A DNA stretch of 62,091 nt from Lachnospiraceae bacterium (GCA_024696825.1 JAILGL010000175.1:1-62091); one strand, 5' to 3'; numbered from the stretch's first letter, positions 26,128 to 35,734 are shown. Notes: generated by a model not told the origin, from the letters alone. Program-made: numbers and translations.

Positions 26128-27228
26128 TTATTCAAAAACAATAATAATTGCAGTCATGTTAAAATTATATCTTGAATACTGCTCACCATAACCTGAGAAG
26201 CCTATATAACTTCCAAGTTCAGCACCAAACTTTTTAGAGTATTCCTTCATATATCCGTCATTTAAAAACAGCTCTGTTCTTGCCAGACAATGAACTAATA
26301 TAGTAAAGGATGGTTCCGGAACCTCTTCCTTAATCTTATCAAAGGTTTCTTCATTAACCTCCCTGTAATCAGCAGGCTTTAATACTGAAAGTCTGGTATT
26401 ATTATAAATTCTTGAATGATATTGAATTCCCCTGTCTTCTGTAATACTTTTATTAGCAGTAATAAACATTCTATTACCCACAAAACGGCCAACAGGATGC
26501 TTATCCAATTGCTCTTCAATATTTTCCACAGGCACACCCAACTCCTCAGCATATACATCAATAGCCGGTCTGTGGTTATATTCACGTACAATTCTTTTTT
26601 TCAAATCCACATCTGTAGCAATAATTTTGTTATCATTCATTGGCTCATAAATATTTTCTCTAAAGTAATGTATGGCGCCATATTTATTATGAATAAGCAC
26701 AAACACCGCTGAATTATCAAGTATCCTTCCATTAAGGGATACATAGGTGGTATCACCGGATATATTACCTGCACTTCCTCCCACAACCTTAATTTTTTCT
26801 TTATGAAGCACAGAATTAAGAGTTGAAAGAACAGATTCTTCACCGCCCATTAAGCCTGTAGAAAGTTCGAAGCAAATGGTATTTTCAGTCTCATCTATTT
26901 CATTTAAGGCTCTTTTTACCTCAGATGCATATTTTATAGGATATTTATTAATATTTTTAAGAATGCCCGCACTACATGAAATACCACTTTCAAATGCAAC
27001 TGCCACACTTCCACTTTCATTAACCCATGACTTAGTTATGGCAATTCTTGTAGTAGCTCCCATACAAACACTGTCAGGATACTTAACACTAAGTATCTCA
27101 GAAAACTCCTTAAATATTTCCACAGGAGTAAAATATAAAATCAATATAGGTTTTTCAAATCCCTCAGTTATTTCGTCCAAAACCTCATAAGGATCCATTT
27201 TATCACTTTTTCCAATTGTATAATCCAC
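26128..27228 (-). CDS. FIST-domain sensor protein
   Basis: A soluble protein of 366 residues that fits the FIST_N plus FIST_C architecture, proposed to bind small ligands such as amino acids. Supporting segments are CMGATTRIAI, LMGGEESVLSTLN, VVGGSAGNISGD near the middle, and the C-terminal GSYIGFSGYGEQY. It starts with GTG, preceded by AGGAG at 6 nt. The next gene, 11 nt away, is a sensorless soluble chemoreceptor, so the pair looks like a split sensor and signaller. The ligand cannot be predicted. Confidence 0.82.
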   Translation of the reverse strand: MDYTIGKSDKMDPYEVLDEITEGFEKPILILYFTPVEIFKEFSEILSVKYPDSVCMGATTRIAITKSWVNESGSVAVAFESGISCSAGILKNINKYPIKYASEVKRALNEIDETENTICFELSTGLMGGEESVLSTLNSVLHKEKIKVVGGSAGNISGDTTYVSLNGRILDNSAVFVLIHNKYGAIHYFRENIYEPMNDNKIIATDVDLKKRIVREYNHRPAIDVYAEELGVPVENIEEQLDKHPVGRFVGNRMFITANKSITEDRGIQYHSRIYNNTRLSVLKPADYREVNEETFDKIKEEVPEPSFTILVHCLARTELFLNDGYMKEYSKKFGAELGSYIGFSGYGEQYSRYNFNMTAIIIVFE

Positions 27229-27350
27229 TTTTATCTCCTATCATATTTATCTCATTTTATCAATTATAGTAATATTATCACTTAATGGCATAAATTACAA
27301 CTAATTTTTAAGTTAAAACCGCTATAAACCTTGATAAATAAAGATTTCCC

Positions 27351-27392
27351 ACAAAAAAACTGCCGCATGAAATTCTTATCATGCGACAGTTT
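27351..27392 (-). terminator. Terminator of the phosphoketolase gene
   Basis: AAACTGCCGCATGA (27357-27370) and TCATGCGACAGTTT (27379-27392) form a 14-bp stem with one G-U/mismatch position and an 8-nt loop. Seven T residues follow on the minus strand. Confidence 0.9.
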
Positions 27393-27437
27393 GTAAAATT
27401 TATGGATTTGAAATTTACTAATTCAAATTAATTCAAA

Positions 27438-29804
27438 TTAGTGCCACTGCCAGTTTCTAACTTCTTCAAGATCCTGGCCATACTCAGCAATGTACTGCTT
27501 ATGCTCGATAAGCTTATCATTCATCTTCTGGATGAGATGTGATCCCTTATTGCCAAGCTGTGGAAGGTGCATAATAACATCCTTAACAAGGTTAAATCTG
27601 TCGATTTCATTCTGAACACGCATATCGAATGGTGTTGTGATGGTACCCTCCTCAAGATATCCATGAACTGAAAGGTTACGATTGTTACGATCATAAGTAA
27701 GCTCATGAATAAGTGTTGGATAACCATGGAATGCAAATATAACAGGCTTATCCTTAGTAAAGAGTGCATCATACTCTCTGTCTGAAAGACCATGAGGATG
27801 CTTTGATGCAGGCTCTAACTTAAAGAGGTCAACCACATTAATAGCACGAACCTTTAAGTCTGGAAGCTCGTCATGAAGAATTGTAATTGCAGCCATAGTC
27901 TCAAGTGTAGGTGTATCACCACAGCAAGCCATAACAACATCAGGCTCTTCACCCTGGTCATTACTTGCCCAATCCCAGATACCAACACCCTGTGTACAAT
28001 GCTTAACAGCCTGCTCCATAGTAAGCCACTGACGGCTTGGATGCTTTGAAGCAACGATAGCATTTACATAATTCTTACTCTTGATACAGTGATCAAAGCA
28101 AGAAAGTAAGCAGTTAGTATCAGGTGGAAGGTACATACGTACAACGTCTGCCTTCTTATTTGAAATATGATCTAAGAATCCAGGATCCTGATGTGTGAAT
28201 CCGTTGTGATCCTGCTGCCATACATTAGATGTAAGAATAAAGTTAAGTGAAGCTATAGGAGCTCTCCAGGATAACTGGTTACAAACCTTAAGCCACTTAG
28301 CATGCTGAGCTGCCATAGAGTCAACGATACGGATAAATGCTTCATAGCTTGCGAAGAAACCATGACGACCTGTAAGAAGATATCCTTCAAGCCATCCCTC
28401 GCACATATGCTCAGAAAGCATACCGTCCATGATACGTCCATCTCTTGCAAGATGATCATCAGTATCTATAAGCTCTGCATTCCAATCTCTCTCCTGCTCC
28501 TCAAATACCTTGTAAAGTCTGTTAGACATAGACTCATCAGGTCCGAAGATACGGAAGTTCTTATTCTCTTTATTAAGCTTGAATACGTCGCGGATGTATC
28601 CACCAAGCTCTATCATATCCTGTGCTTCAGTCTTACCATGCTCAACCTCGATACCGTAATCACGGAAATCAGGAAGACGTAAATCCTTAAGAAGGTGTCC
28701 GCCGTTAGCATGTGGATTAGCACCGATACGCTTATCTCCCTTTGGAGTTAATTCCTCAAGTTCAGGTATAAGACGACCATTCTCATCGAAAAGCTCCTCT
28801 GGATGATAACTCTTAAGCCATTTCTCAAGAAGCTCAAGATGCTCGTCCTTTTCCATGGTAATAGGTACCTGATGAGCTCTAAATGATCCTTCAATCTGGT
28901 CACCATCTACTACCTTAGGACCTGTCCATCCCTTAGGTGTACGAAGAACGATCATAGGCCACATTGGACGCTCTGCGTTATTATTCTCACGAGCATTCTT
29001 CTGGATAGCCTTAATCTCTTCTACAACTGTATCTAATGTCTCAGCCATCTTCTTATGCATAGTCATAGGATCATCACCCTCAACAAAGTAAGGCTTCCAT
29101 CCACAACCCTTGAAGAAGCTCTCACACTCTTCATGTGAAATACGAGCAAATACAGTTGGATTAGAAATCTTATATCCGTTCATATGTAAAATTGGAAGAA
29201 CCGCACCATCTGAAACCGGATTTAAGAATTTATTAGAGTGCCATGAAGTAGCAAGAGGACCTGTCTCTGACTCTCCATCACCTACAACAGTAACTGCAAT
29301 AAGATCAGGGTTATCAAATACAGCACCAAAAGCATGTGCTATAGAATAACCAAGCTCTCCACCTTCGTTAATGGAACCTGGAGTCTCAGGAGCACAGTGA
29401 CTTGGAACACCACATGGGAATGAAAACTGCTTAAACATCTTCTTCATACCCTCGATGTCACGGCTGATATTAGGATAAACCTCGCTGTAGGTACCCTCCA
29501 TATAAGTATTAGCAATCTGGAAGTTTCCACCATGACCAGGGCCTGATAAATAAATAAGGTCTAAGTCATAACGCTTTATAATACGGTTACAGTGAGCCCA
29601 GATAAAGTTCTGTCCAGGAACAGTACCCCAGTGACCAACGATCTTTTTCTTAATCTGGTCGCGAGTTAAAGGCTCTCTTAAAAGCGGATTGTCAAGCAGG
29701 TATAACTGACCTGCTGATAAGTAATTAGCAGCTCTCCAATAAGCGTCAATCTTTTGTAACATCTCATCAGATAAAGGCTGCTTCTCAAGACATGTTTCAG
29801 ACAT
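27438..29804 (-). CDS. xfp: Xylulose-5-phosphate/fructose-6-phosphate phosphoketolase
   Basis: A thiamine-diphosphate enzyme that splits xylulose-5-phosphate (and often fructose-6-phosphate) with phosphate to acetyl phosphate plus a triose or tetrose phosphate. The 788 residues match the family length. Signature segments are [28 protein letters not shown] and the TPP-binding [19 protein letters not shown]. The ATG at 29804 is chosen because GGAGGAG lies just upstream; an earlier in-frame start would overlap this site. It is a single-gene unit with a strong terminator. Together with the arabinosidase it suggests pentose use with acetyl phosphate formation. Dual or single substrate range is not resolved. 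Confidence 0.96.
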   Translation of the reverse strand: MSETCLEKQPLSDEMLQKIDAYWRAANYLSAGQLYLLDNPLLREPLTRDQIKKKIVGHWGTVPGQNFIWAHCNRIIKRYDLDLIYLSGPGHGGNFQIANTYMEGTYSEVYPNISRDIEGMKKMFKQFSFPCGVPSHCAPETPGSINEGGELGYSIAHAFGAVFDNPDLIAVTVVGDGESETGPLATSWHSNKFLNPVSDGAVLPILHMNGYKISNPTVFARISHEECESFFKGCGWKPYFVEGDDPMTMHKKMAETLDTVVEEIKAIQKNARENNNAERPMWPMIVLRTPKGWTGPKVVDGDQIEGSFRAHQVPITMEKDEHLELLEKWLKSYHPEELFDENGRLIPELEELTPKGDKRIGANPHANGGHLLKDLRLPDFRDYGIEVEHGKTEAQDMIELGGYIRDVFKLNKENKNFRIFGPDESMSNRLYKVFEEQERDWNAELIDTDDHLARDGRIMDGMLSEHMCEGWLEGYLLTGRHGFFASYEAFIRIVDSMAAQHAKWLKVCNQLSWRAPIASLNFILTSNVWQQDHNGFTHQDPGFLDHISNKKADVVRMYLPPDTNCLLSCFDHCIKSKNYVNAIVASKHPSRQWLTMEQAVKHCTQGVGIWDWASNDQGEEPDVVMACCGDTPTLETMAAITILHDELPDLKVRAINVVDLFKLEPASKHPHGLSDREYDALFTKDKPVIFAFHGYPTLIHELTYDRNNRNLSVHGYLEEGTITTPFDMRVQNEIDRFNLVKDVIMHLPQLGNKGSHLIQKMNDKLIEHKQYIAEYGQDLEEVRNWQWH

Positions 29805-29913
29805 ATTTCTCTCCTCCATAGTATATTTTCTCAGTTTTAACAAGGATAGTTTATCATATAGAAATGTAAAAATCTAGTATTAATCTTACTATTTCTAATA
29901 CTATTATGATATG

Positions 29914-29942
29914 TTGACTTATTTTATAAAAAATATGATAAT
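29914..29942 (+). promoter_or_regulatory. Promoter for hydE
   Basis: TTGACT (29914-29919) and GATAAT (29937-29942) are 17 bp apart. The leader to the hydE ATG is about 100 nt. The rest of the 29805-30049 gap is AT-rich with no other feature seen. Confidence 0.6.
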
Positions 29943-30049
29943 AATACTTAATTTAAGATTAACAAATAAGCTTGTTGTATATTCAAAGCTTAATGTATAT
30001 AAATACTTGAATTTTTAAATAAATATTAATCTATGTTAGGAAAAGAAAA

Positions 30050-31150
30050 ATGGATATAAATAATAACTCTAAAGATACATTTAATAATATTAATAACAAT
30101 GTTTTGATAGCTTTAATAGATAAGCTGGAAGAAAATAATACTCTTTCAAAGGACGAATGGATTTGCCTTTTAATTAATAGAAATAAAGAGATAATGGACT
30201 ATCTTTTTAAAAAGGCAGTTTCTGTTAGGAAAAAGCATTATGGAAATGATATTTACATAAGAGGTCTTTTGGAATTTACAAATATTTGTAAGAATAACTG
30301 TCTTTACTGCGGAATTAGAAGGGATAATTCTAACGCTGAAAGATACAGGCTTTCTAAGGATGACATACTCTCCTGTTGCGAGGAGGGCTATGAAATGGGC
30401 TTTCGCACCTTTGTACTTCAGGGGGGCGAGGATCCATATTTTAACGATGATAAGATAATGGAGATAATTTCAGCCATTAAAAATAGATTTCCTGATACAG
30501 CCCTTACTCTTTCCATAGGAGAAAAGAGCTATGAAAGCTATAAGGCCTATTATGACGCAGGAGCTGACAGATACTTACTTCGTCACGAAACAGCTGACAC
30601 AGAGCATTATAATAAGCTGCATCCTTCTTCAATGTCCTTAGATAACAGAATAAAATGCTTATATAACCTTAAGGAAATTGGTTATCAGGTAGGTGCAGGC
30701 TTTATGGTTGGCTCTCCTTATCAGACAGTTGAAACCCTTTATAAGGATATGAAATTCTTATCAGAGCTTAAGCCGGAGATGATTGGAATCGGTCCATTTA
30801 TAACCCATAAGGACACTCCATTTAAGGATGAAAAGAGCGGCACCCTTGAAGAAACCCTGTATTTACTAGGGCTTATCCGCCTTATACTTCCAAAGGTTTT
30901 ACTTCCTGCAACTACAGCCCTTGGTACCATTTCAGATAAAGGCAGGGAGCTTGGAATCCTTGCAGGAGCTAATGTAGTTATGCCTAATCTCTCACCAAAA
31001 AATGTAAGGAATAAGTATCTTCTCTATAACAATAAAATATCCACAAATGAAGAAGCCATCGAAGGTTTAAATAATTTGAAAATTAGAGTGAATTCCATAG
31101 GATATAATATAGTTACAGACCGTGGCGACCATAAAGACTTTATTTCTTAA
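30050..31150 (+). CDS. hydE: [FeFe]-hydrogenase maturation radical SAM protein HydE
   Basis: A radical SAM enzyme of the BioB-like group that works with HydF and HydG to build the diiron subcluster of [FeFe]-hydrogenase. The cluster motif is Cys80-x3-Cys84-x2-Cys87 in FTNICKNNCLYCGIRR. Further support comes from the family segments RYRLSKDDIL, VLQGGEDPYF, RYLLRHETAD and VMPNLSP. The 366 residues are of normal length with an Asn-rich N-terminal extension. hydF, hydG and the hydrogenase itself are not in the window, so the maturation genes are scattered. It overlaps the 3' end of the converging NYN-domain gene by 11 bp. Confidence 0.92.
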   Translation: MDINNNSKDTFNNINNNVLIALIDKLEENNTLSKDEWICLLINRNKEIMDYLFKKAVSVRKKHYGNDIYIRGLLEFTNICKNNCLYCGIRRDNSNAERYRLSKDDILSCCEEGYEMGFRTFVLQGGEDPYFNDDKIMEIISAIKNRFPDTALTLSIGEKSYESYKAYYDAGADRYLLRHETADTEHYNKLHPSSMSLDNRIKCLYNLKEIGYQVGAGFMVGSPYQTVETLYKDMKFLSELKPEMIGIGPFITHKDTPFKDEKSGTLEETLYLLGLIRLILPKVLLPATTALGTISDKGRELGILAGANVVMPNLSPKNVRNKYLLYNNKISTNEEAIEGLNNLKIRVNSIGYNIVTDRGDHKDFIS

Positions 31151-32075
31151 GCTTTACGCAGTTTTTATTATGCTCATCAGTAACTATTCTAACTCCTTTT
31201 ACGCTTTCAACGAATTTTGAAAGCTTGGAATAACCCAAATCATTGTATTTAAAATCAGGGAATTTTTTATTAATTTCCTTACCTAAAAGGCCAAGTTCTA
31301 TGCTATGTTCAGCCTGCTCTAAAACATATTTTTCAACCTTATTCTTAACATTTTTAGCCTTGCCCTGATGCTTTCTCACTATATATGTAGCTGAACCCTC
31401 ATAAGCAAGCTCGAACTTGGTTTCATCCTCTATAAACTTTCTAAATAAGGTATAACCATAGTTTCTTTCATCAAAATCCGCAAACTCTCTCTGGAGTCTG
31501 CTTTTGGTAGAACCTAGATGGGCAAGCTCTCCCTGGGCCTCTGCCTGCTGAACTATATAATTAATAGCCATCTTTATCTCACTTAATGGAGTAATGGCTG
31601 AGTTTTCGATGTTATCCAGATTATCATGATCATCATCACTCTCATCATTCATAATTTTATCTAAGAATTTATACTCATTGCAGGCGGAAATAAAGGTTTT
31701 AGAGGCATCACTTTTACCCATGCCTATTACTCTTTTTCCACTCTCTCTTATACGGTTTGCAAGTCTTGTAAAATCACTGTCTGAGGTAACTATACAGAAT
31801 ACATCTACATTGTTCTCATACATAATATCCATGGCATCTATAACAAGCATTATGTCAGCTGCATTTTTACCTGTGGTGTATATTGCCTGATGAATAGGCA
31901 CTATGGCAAATTCCAATCCCTTCTTAGTCCATTCATGCATCTTAGGATTGGAAAAATCTCCATACATTCTCTGGAAGGAAATGTCACCATACTGCTTTAA
32001 TTCCTTTAACACTACCTCAATATACTTTACACTGGTGTTTTCTGCATCTATTAATAATGCTATTTTCTCGTTCAT
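31140..32075 (-). CDS. NYN-domain (PIN-like) protein with two OST-HTH/LOTUS domains
   Basis: A likely RNA-processing or RNA-binding protein of 311 residues. The N-terminal NYN domain (about 1-155) has the acidic residues of PIN-fold nucleases: LLIDAENTS with Asp10, NAADIMLVIDAMD, and TSDSDFTRLA. Two LOTUS/OST-HTH-like domains follow, at about 175-250 (LAHLGSTKSRLQREFADF) and 255-311 (GLLGKEINKKFPDFKY). This order is that of bacterial relatives of eukaryotic MARF1/limkain. The RNA target is unknown. A candidate promoter plus terminator lies about 190-330 nt upstream on the same strand and may regulate it. Confidence 0.85.
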   Translation of the reverse strand: MNEKIALLIDAENTSVKYIEVVLKELKQYGDISFQRMYGDFSNPKMHEWTKKGLEFAIVPIHQAIYTTGKNAADIMLVIDAMDIMYENNVDVFCIVTSDSDFTRLANRIRESGKRVIGMGKSDASKTFISACNEYKFLDKIMNDESDDDHDNLDNIENSAITPLSEIKMAINYIVQQAEAQGELAHLGSTKSRLQREFADFDERNYGYTLFRKFIEDETKFELAYEGSATYIVRKHQGKAKNVKNKVEKYVLEQAEHSIELGLLGKEINKKFPDFKYNDLGYSKLSKFVESVKGVRIVTDEHNKNCVKLKK

Positions 32076-32260
32076 TTATATAAAACTCCTTTTCTAATTT
32101 CTTTCTATTATCTTTCTATTTTATTCTAAGTCTAATTAAGACAAATATCACAAATAAACTGGTATTATTTTACCATAAGAATTGTTAAATGTAGAGTAAA
32201 AATATATTTTAAACTAATATTTTCACTAAATAAGTTCTCTGAAAAATCCTTAAAACCAAG

Positions 32261-32365
32261 AAAAAATCGACCCTTGTTGTGCAAGGATCGATTTCTAAGT
32301 GTACTATTTTTTTAAGGAACGTTCATTTCATTTAGGTAATAAGTTTTTTCACATCTTTAAATGTT
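32261..32365 (-). ncRNA. Candidate small RNA or attenuated leader upstream of the NYN gene
   Basis: From the promoter at 32372-32400 a minus-strand transcript would begin near 32365 and meet an intrinsic terminator at 32261-32294. The terminator is AAATCGACCCTTG (32264-32276) paired with CAAGGATCGATTT (32282-32294), one mismatch, 5-nt loop, then six T residues. The product would be about 105 nt. The few ATGs in it lead to stops within two codons, so it is not coding. Either an independent small RNA or a terminated leader of the NYN gene, whose ATG is about 185 nt further on. It does not resemble 6S, SRP or tmRNA by eye. Confidence 0.45.
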
Positions 32366-32371
32366 GTAAAC

Positions 32372-32400
32372 AATATAGCATATTAGCATATAATTGTAAA
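32372..32400 (-). promoter_or_regulatory. Promoter of the candidate small RNA/leader
   Basis: On the minus strand TTTACA (32395-32400) and TATATT (32372-32377) are exactly 17 bp apart, the same element as that proposed for nrdD. Confidence 0.55.
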
Positions 32401-32471
32401 GATATTTCTTAAAAAATGTTAATTTTTATGACAAATTTAAAACAAATTTAATAATTTAAAAATTTATAAAC

Positions 32472-32500
32472 TTGAAGAAATTTATAATAATCTTTATAAT
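32472..32500 (+). promoter_or_regulatory. Promoter of the DUF4317 gene
   Basis: TTGAAG (32472-32477) and consensus TATAAT (32495-32500) are 17 bp apart, about 55 nt before the ATG. Confidence 0.7.
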
Positions 32501-32554
32501 ATATTAGATTATGAATAATAGGGAGTGTAAAAAACGCTCCGGATAGGAGAAAAC

Positions 32555-33784
32555 ATGAATAAGAAAGACATTACAGAGATAAAAAGAAGAATAAAATTTG
32601 AAACAACTACCATTAATAAAATGTGTGGTTGCTATGTTAATGCTGAAAAAGAAAAGGTATTAACCTTCAACGAGGATTTCTTTAATATAGAGGATGAAGA
32701 AAAGCATAAATATGTTGAAATCGCATCAAAGGCCCTTTCCGGTAAGCTTGGAAACAACCTTCTGGAATTTGAATTTCCTCTTGAGGCTTCAGCTGAGGGA
32801 GAGATTCAGCATTCTCTTCTCGCTCTTAGAAATACAGGACTTAAGGAAGATGCACCTGTGGAGGCCTTCTATGATCATGTAATTAAAAACTATGATTTTG
32901 TTGGAAATTACTTAATCCTACTCTTCCATGACATTTATGATATTCCTGTAAAAACCACAGATGGAATGAAATTAGACGATTCCCTTGAGGTTTATGATTA
33001 TATTATCTGTGCCCTTGTGCCAGTAGCCCTTTCAAAGCCTGGCCTCGGATATAATAAGGATAAGAATTGTATCGCTCCTCTTGACAGAGACTGGGTTGTT
33101 GGAAATGTAGATACAGCCTTTACCTTCCCTGCATTTACAGACAGAAGTACAGATATTCATTCAATCCTCCTTTATACCAAGGATACCAAGGAGCCACACA
33201 AGGAATTCTGGGAGAATGGACTTTCACTTACCTCCAGATATACCTCAACAGAGAAGAAAAACGCCTTTGTTAATCTTATAAAGGATAATGCAGAAAATGA
33301 AAATGAAACTCCAGAGGATTTAATCCTTGATATTCAGGAAAGCATTAATAACATTCTTGAAGAACAGATTGAGTTAAATGGTAAGGATGAGCCTGTAGTT
33401 ATGGCTCCTGAAAAGATTAATACCATTTTAAAGGATAATGGTGTTTCAGAGGATAGCATTGATAAATTCACTAAGAAATACGATACATTTTTTGAGGCTG
33501 AGCTTCCTAACGCTGATGAGCTTCTTGATAACAGAGCTATTAAGCAGATTGAAGAAAGAGCAGGTAAGAAGGCTCTTGAAAAGCAGATTGTAAATCTTTC
33601 CAATGAATTAAAGGAATCAGGCTTATTAGATGAGGATGGAAAAAATATCGATATTGTATTAAAGGTTGCTCCTGAAAAGGCTGATAAAATCACCTCTACT
33701 CACGTAAATGGAAAGCTTTGTCTTTTAATACCACTAGAGTCAGGGGAAGAAACCTCAGTAAATGGAGAAATTATTGAATTTTAA
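32555..33784 (+). CDS. DUF4317 family protein
   Basis: A soluble protein of 409 residues that I recognise as DUF4317, a family of unknown function frequent in Lachnospiraceae. The N-terminus (MNKKDITEIKRRIKFE, then MCGCYVNAEKEKVLTF) is the family hallmark. There is no signal peptide or transmembrane helix. The chain is rich in Asp, Glu and Lys, especially in its C-terminal half. ATAGGAG lies just before the ATG. It has its own promoter and terminator, so it is a single-gene unit; the neighbours give no hint of its task. Confidence 0.88.
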   Translation: MNKKDITEIKRRIKFETTTINKMCGCYVNAEKEKVLTFNEDFFNIEDEEKHKYVEIASKALSGKLGNNLLEFEFPLEASAEGEIQHSLLALRNTGLKEDAPVEAFYDHVIKNYDFVGNYLILLFHDIYDIPVKTTDGMKLDDSLEVYDYIICALVPVALSKPGLGYNKDKNCIAPLDRDWVVGNVDTAFTFPAFTDRSTDIHSILLYTKDTKEPHKEFWENGLSLTSRYTSTEKKNAFVNLIKDNAENENETPEDLILDIQESINNILEEQIELNGKDEPVVMAPEKINTILKDNGVSEDSIDKFTKKYDTFFEAELPNADELLDNRAIKQIEERAGKKALEKQIVNLSNELKESGLLDEDGKNIDIVLKVAPEKADKITSTHVNGKLCLLIPLESGEETSVNGEIIEF

Positions 33785-33865
33785 TGCAGCAAGAACATAA
33801 ATTCCGACATAATTAAACGCTAAATAAATACACAAAATTTTATTATTAATCAAAAAATACAACTC

Positions 33866-33897
33866 AAAAACTCCCGGGCTAAAACCCGGGAGTTATT
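33866..33897. terminator. Bidirectional terminator between the DUF4317 and NlpC/P60 genes
   Basis: AACTCCCGGG (33869-33878) and CCCGGGAGTT (33885-33894) form a perfect, GC-rich 10-bp stem with a 6-nt loop. T-rich tails occur on both strands, between two converging genes. Confidence 0.92.
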
Positions 33898-33933
33898 ATT
33901 TTCTGAATATTTAATTATTATAAATACCATTAA

Positions 33934-34500
33934 TTAGTACTTATAGCTAACCTTTGAAGGTCTTATAATAGCAACAGTTCTACCAAAATACTTTCTCATA
34001 TAAGAATGAGTCTGCTCCTTAACACCGCAGCTTGTCTGGCAGTTAATAACTGTTCCATCATTAGTAGCAAGTGCTGCATGACCGCTATAAAGAACGATGT
34101 CTCCTGCCCTTGCCTTTCTTGTATTAGTTCCAATATACTTACCGATTCTTCTCTTGTTAGCAAGCATTGAAGAAGTTGAACGATACTTACAGTAATTAGC
34201 ACCTGACTGTTTAAGAATCTGAAGAACGAAACCAGAACAGTCACAACCACGCTTTAAGCTTGTTCCGCCATAAACATATCTTAATCTGTTAACATACTTT
34301 CTTGCTCTCTTAACAACATTCTGACCACTAACGTATTTCTTAACGCTTGGATCAACATATGCTGTCTTAATATCACATGATGCAGCGCTTGCAACCTTTG
34401 CGCTATTAAATGCATTAAAAGCAAAACTAAATACTGTAACAAGTGTAAACACCATCATAATCTTTATTAACTTCTTGCAAATATTACTATCGGTTAACAT
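33934..34500 (-). CDS. Secreted NlpC/P60 cell-wall hydrolase
   Basis: A predicted exported cysteine peptidase of 188 residues that would cut peptidoglycan stem peptides. An N-terminal signal peptide (KKLIKIMMVFTLVTVFSFAF, cleavage near ASAAS) precedes one NlpC/P60 domain. The catalytic Cys is in GCDCSGFVLQ and the His in GHAALAT. No separate wall-binding domain is present, and the mature part is very basic. The ATG at 34500 follows AAGGGG at 7-8 nt; an upstream in-frame ATG is less well placed. It has a strong promoter and a shared terminator. Confidence 0.9.
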   Translation of the reverse strand: MLTDSNICKKLIKIMMVFTLVTVFSFAFNAFNSAKVASAASCDIKTAYVDPSVKKYVSGQNVVKRARKYVNRLRYVYGGTSLKRGCDCSGFVLQILKQSGANYCKYRSTSSMLANKRRIGKYIGTNTRKARAGDIVLYSGHAALATNDGTVINCQTSCGVKEQTHSYMRKYFGRTVAIIRPSKVSYKY

Positions 34501-34567
34501 AACAAATCCCCTTAAAATCAAATAAAAATTTCAATCAAAAGATATATTAAATCTTTATGATGAAAAT

Positions 34568-34596
34568 ATTATAACTCAATTAATAAAATATTTCAA
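34568..34596 (-). promoter_or_regulatory. Promoter of the NlpC/P60 gene
   Basis: On the minus strand TTGAAA (34591-34596) and consensus TATAAT (34568-34573) are 17 bp apart, about 65 nt before the ATG. Confidence 0.7.
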
Positions 34597-34674
34597 GTAT
34601 TTTTCTAAATTGTTACAAAATTATTACATTAAACATTATGTTGTGTTCAACTCATTAAAGAAAACCAATATAAT

Positions 34675-34782
34675 GGGGCAATTCAAGACTTTTACAAATC
34701 TAAATTGCCCCTGATAGGTTTTGTTAAATATAATTTTTTAATATGTTAAGTGCTAAAACCGCACATTCATAAGCCTTAACAT
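34675..34782. repeat. Two inverted repeats downstream of map
   Basis: GGGGCAATT/AATTGCCCC (34675-34683 and 34703-34711, 19-nt loop) and ATGTTAAG/CTTAACAT (34743-34750 and 34775-34782), the latter with an inner GTGC/GCAC. Neither has a proper T-tract, so they may be weak terminators or 3' UTR structures of map rather than firm terminators. Confidence 0.4.
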
Positions 34783-34796
34783 GTACTAAACCAATA

Positions 34797-35675
34797 TTAG
34801 TAGGTTAAGATTTCAGCTCCGTCCTCTGTTACAAGAACCTGAACCTCCCACTGTGCACTATTCTTACCGTCTTCAGTATAAACTGTCCATCCGTTATCCT
34901 CGTCAGTAAAGAATTCATGTGTACCCATATTAACCATTGGTTCTATGGTAAATACCATACCCGGAACCATAAGCATTTCTGTACCAGGCTCAGTAACATA
35001 GCTTACAAATGGATCTTCATGGAATTCAAGTCCACAACCATGTCCACCTATTTCTCTAACTATAGAATATCCATGCTTCTTGGCATGCTCATTAACCTTG
35101 CTTCCCATGTCTCCAAGGAAGGTCCATGGCTTAACGTATTTGACACCAATCTCAACACATTCATGAGCAACCTCTACAAGCTTTTTATCCTCTTCCTTAA
35201 CATTTCCAATCATAAACATTCTTGAAGAATCAGAGAAATAACCATTGTAAATTGTAGAACAATCCACATTTATAATATCTCCATCCCTAAGGATAATATC
35301 CTTGTCAGGAATACCATGACATACCTCATCATTTAAAGAGGTACATACACTCTTTGGAAATCCTTCATAGTTAAGAGGTGCAGGAATACCGCCCATTTTA
35401 ATGGTTGTCTCGTGAACAATTGTATTAATGTCCTCTGTAGACATGCCCTCTTTAATTTTTTCTGCCACTGCATCTAAGCAGGCAATGTTAATTTTTGCAC
35501 TTTTCTTAATACCTTCTACATCCTCCGGAGTCTTAATCAAACTGTGGTCCGGAACAATATGACCTTCACGGGCAAAAGCTTTAATCTTATCATCAAATAC
35601 CTGATGGCATTTCTTATATTTAAGACCACTTCCACACCAACAAGGATCATTTCGTCCAATCTTATGTGTTAACAT
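34797..35675 (-). CDS. map: Methionine aminopeptidase type I with SEC-C zinc motif
   Basis: Removes the initiator methionine from new proteins. The 292 residues start with a SEC-C motif (Cys12, Cys14, Cys23, His24 in GRNDPCWCGSGLKYKKCH), a zinc module also found at the end of SecA, which may help the enzyme reach the ribosome. The catalytic pita-bread fold shows the metal ligands in INVDCS, GYFSDSSR, GHGCGLEFHEDP, FTIEPM and QWEVQVLVT. It lies 59 nt downstream of lon. The SEC-C-bearing form is common in Clostridia. Confidence 0.95.
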   Translation of the reverse strand: MLTHKIGRNDPCWCGSGLKYKKCHQVFDDKIKAFAREGHIVPDHSLIKTPEDVEGIKKSAKINIACLDAVAEKIKEGMSTEDINTIVHETTIKMGGIPAPLNYEGFPKSVCTSLNDEVCHGIPDKDIILRDGDIINVDCSTIYNGYFSDSSRMFMIGNVKEEDKKLVEVAHECVEIGVKYVKPWTFLGDMGSKVNEHAKKHGYSIVREIGGHGCGLEFHEDPFVSYVTEPGTEMLMVPGMVFTIEPMVNMGTHEFFTDEDNGWTVYTEDGKNSAQWEVQVLVTEDGAEILTY

Positions 35676-35734
35676 TATAATTCCTCCAAATTATTAAATG
35701 TAGCTATTTAAATAACATTTTATTAAAATGTTAT

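Noticed and set aside
34720-34797. Short open frame after the map stop (about 24 codons with protein-like composition)
   Set aside because: It has no start codon or ribosome binding site and overlaps an inverted repeat; too short to support.
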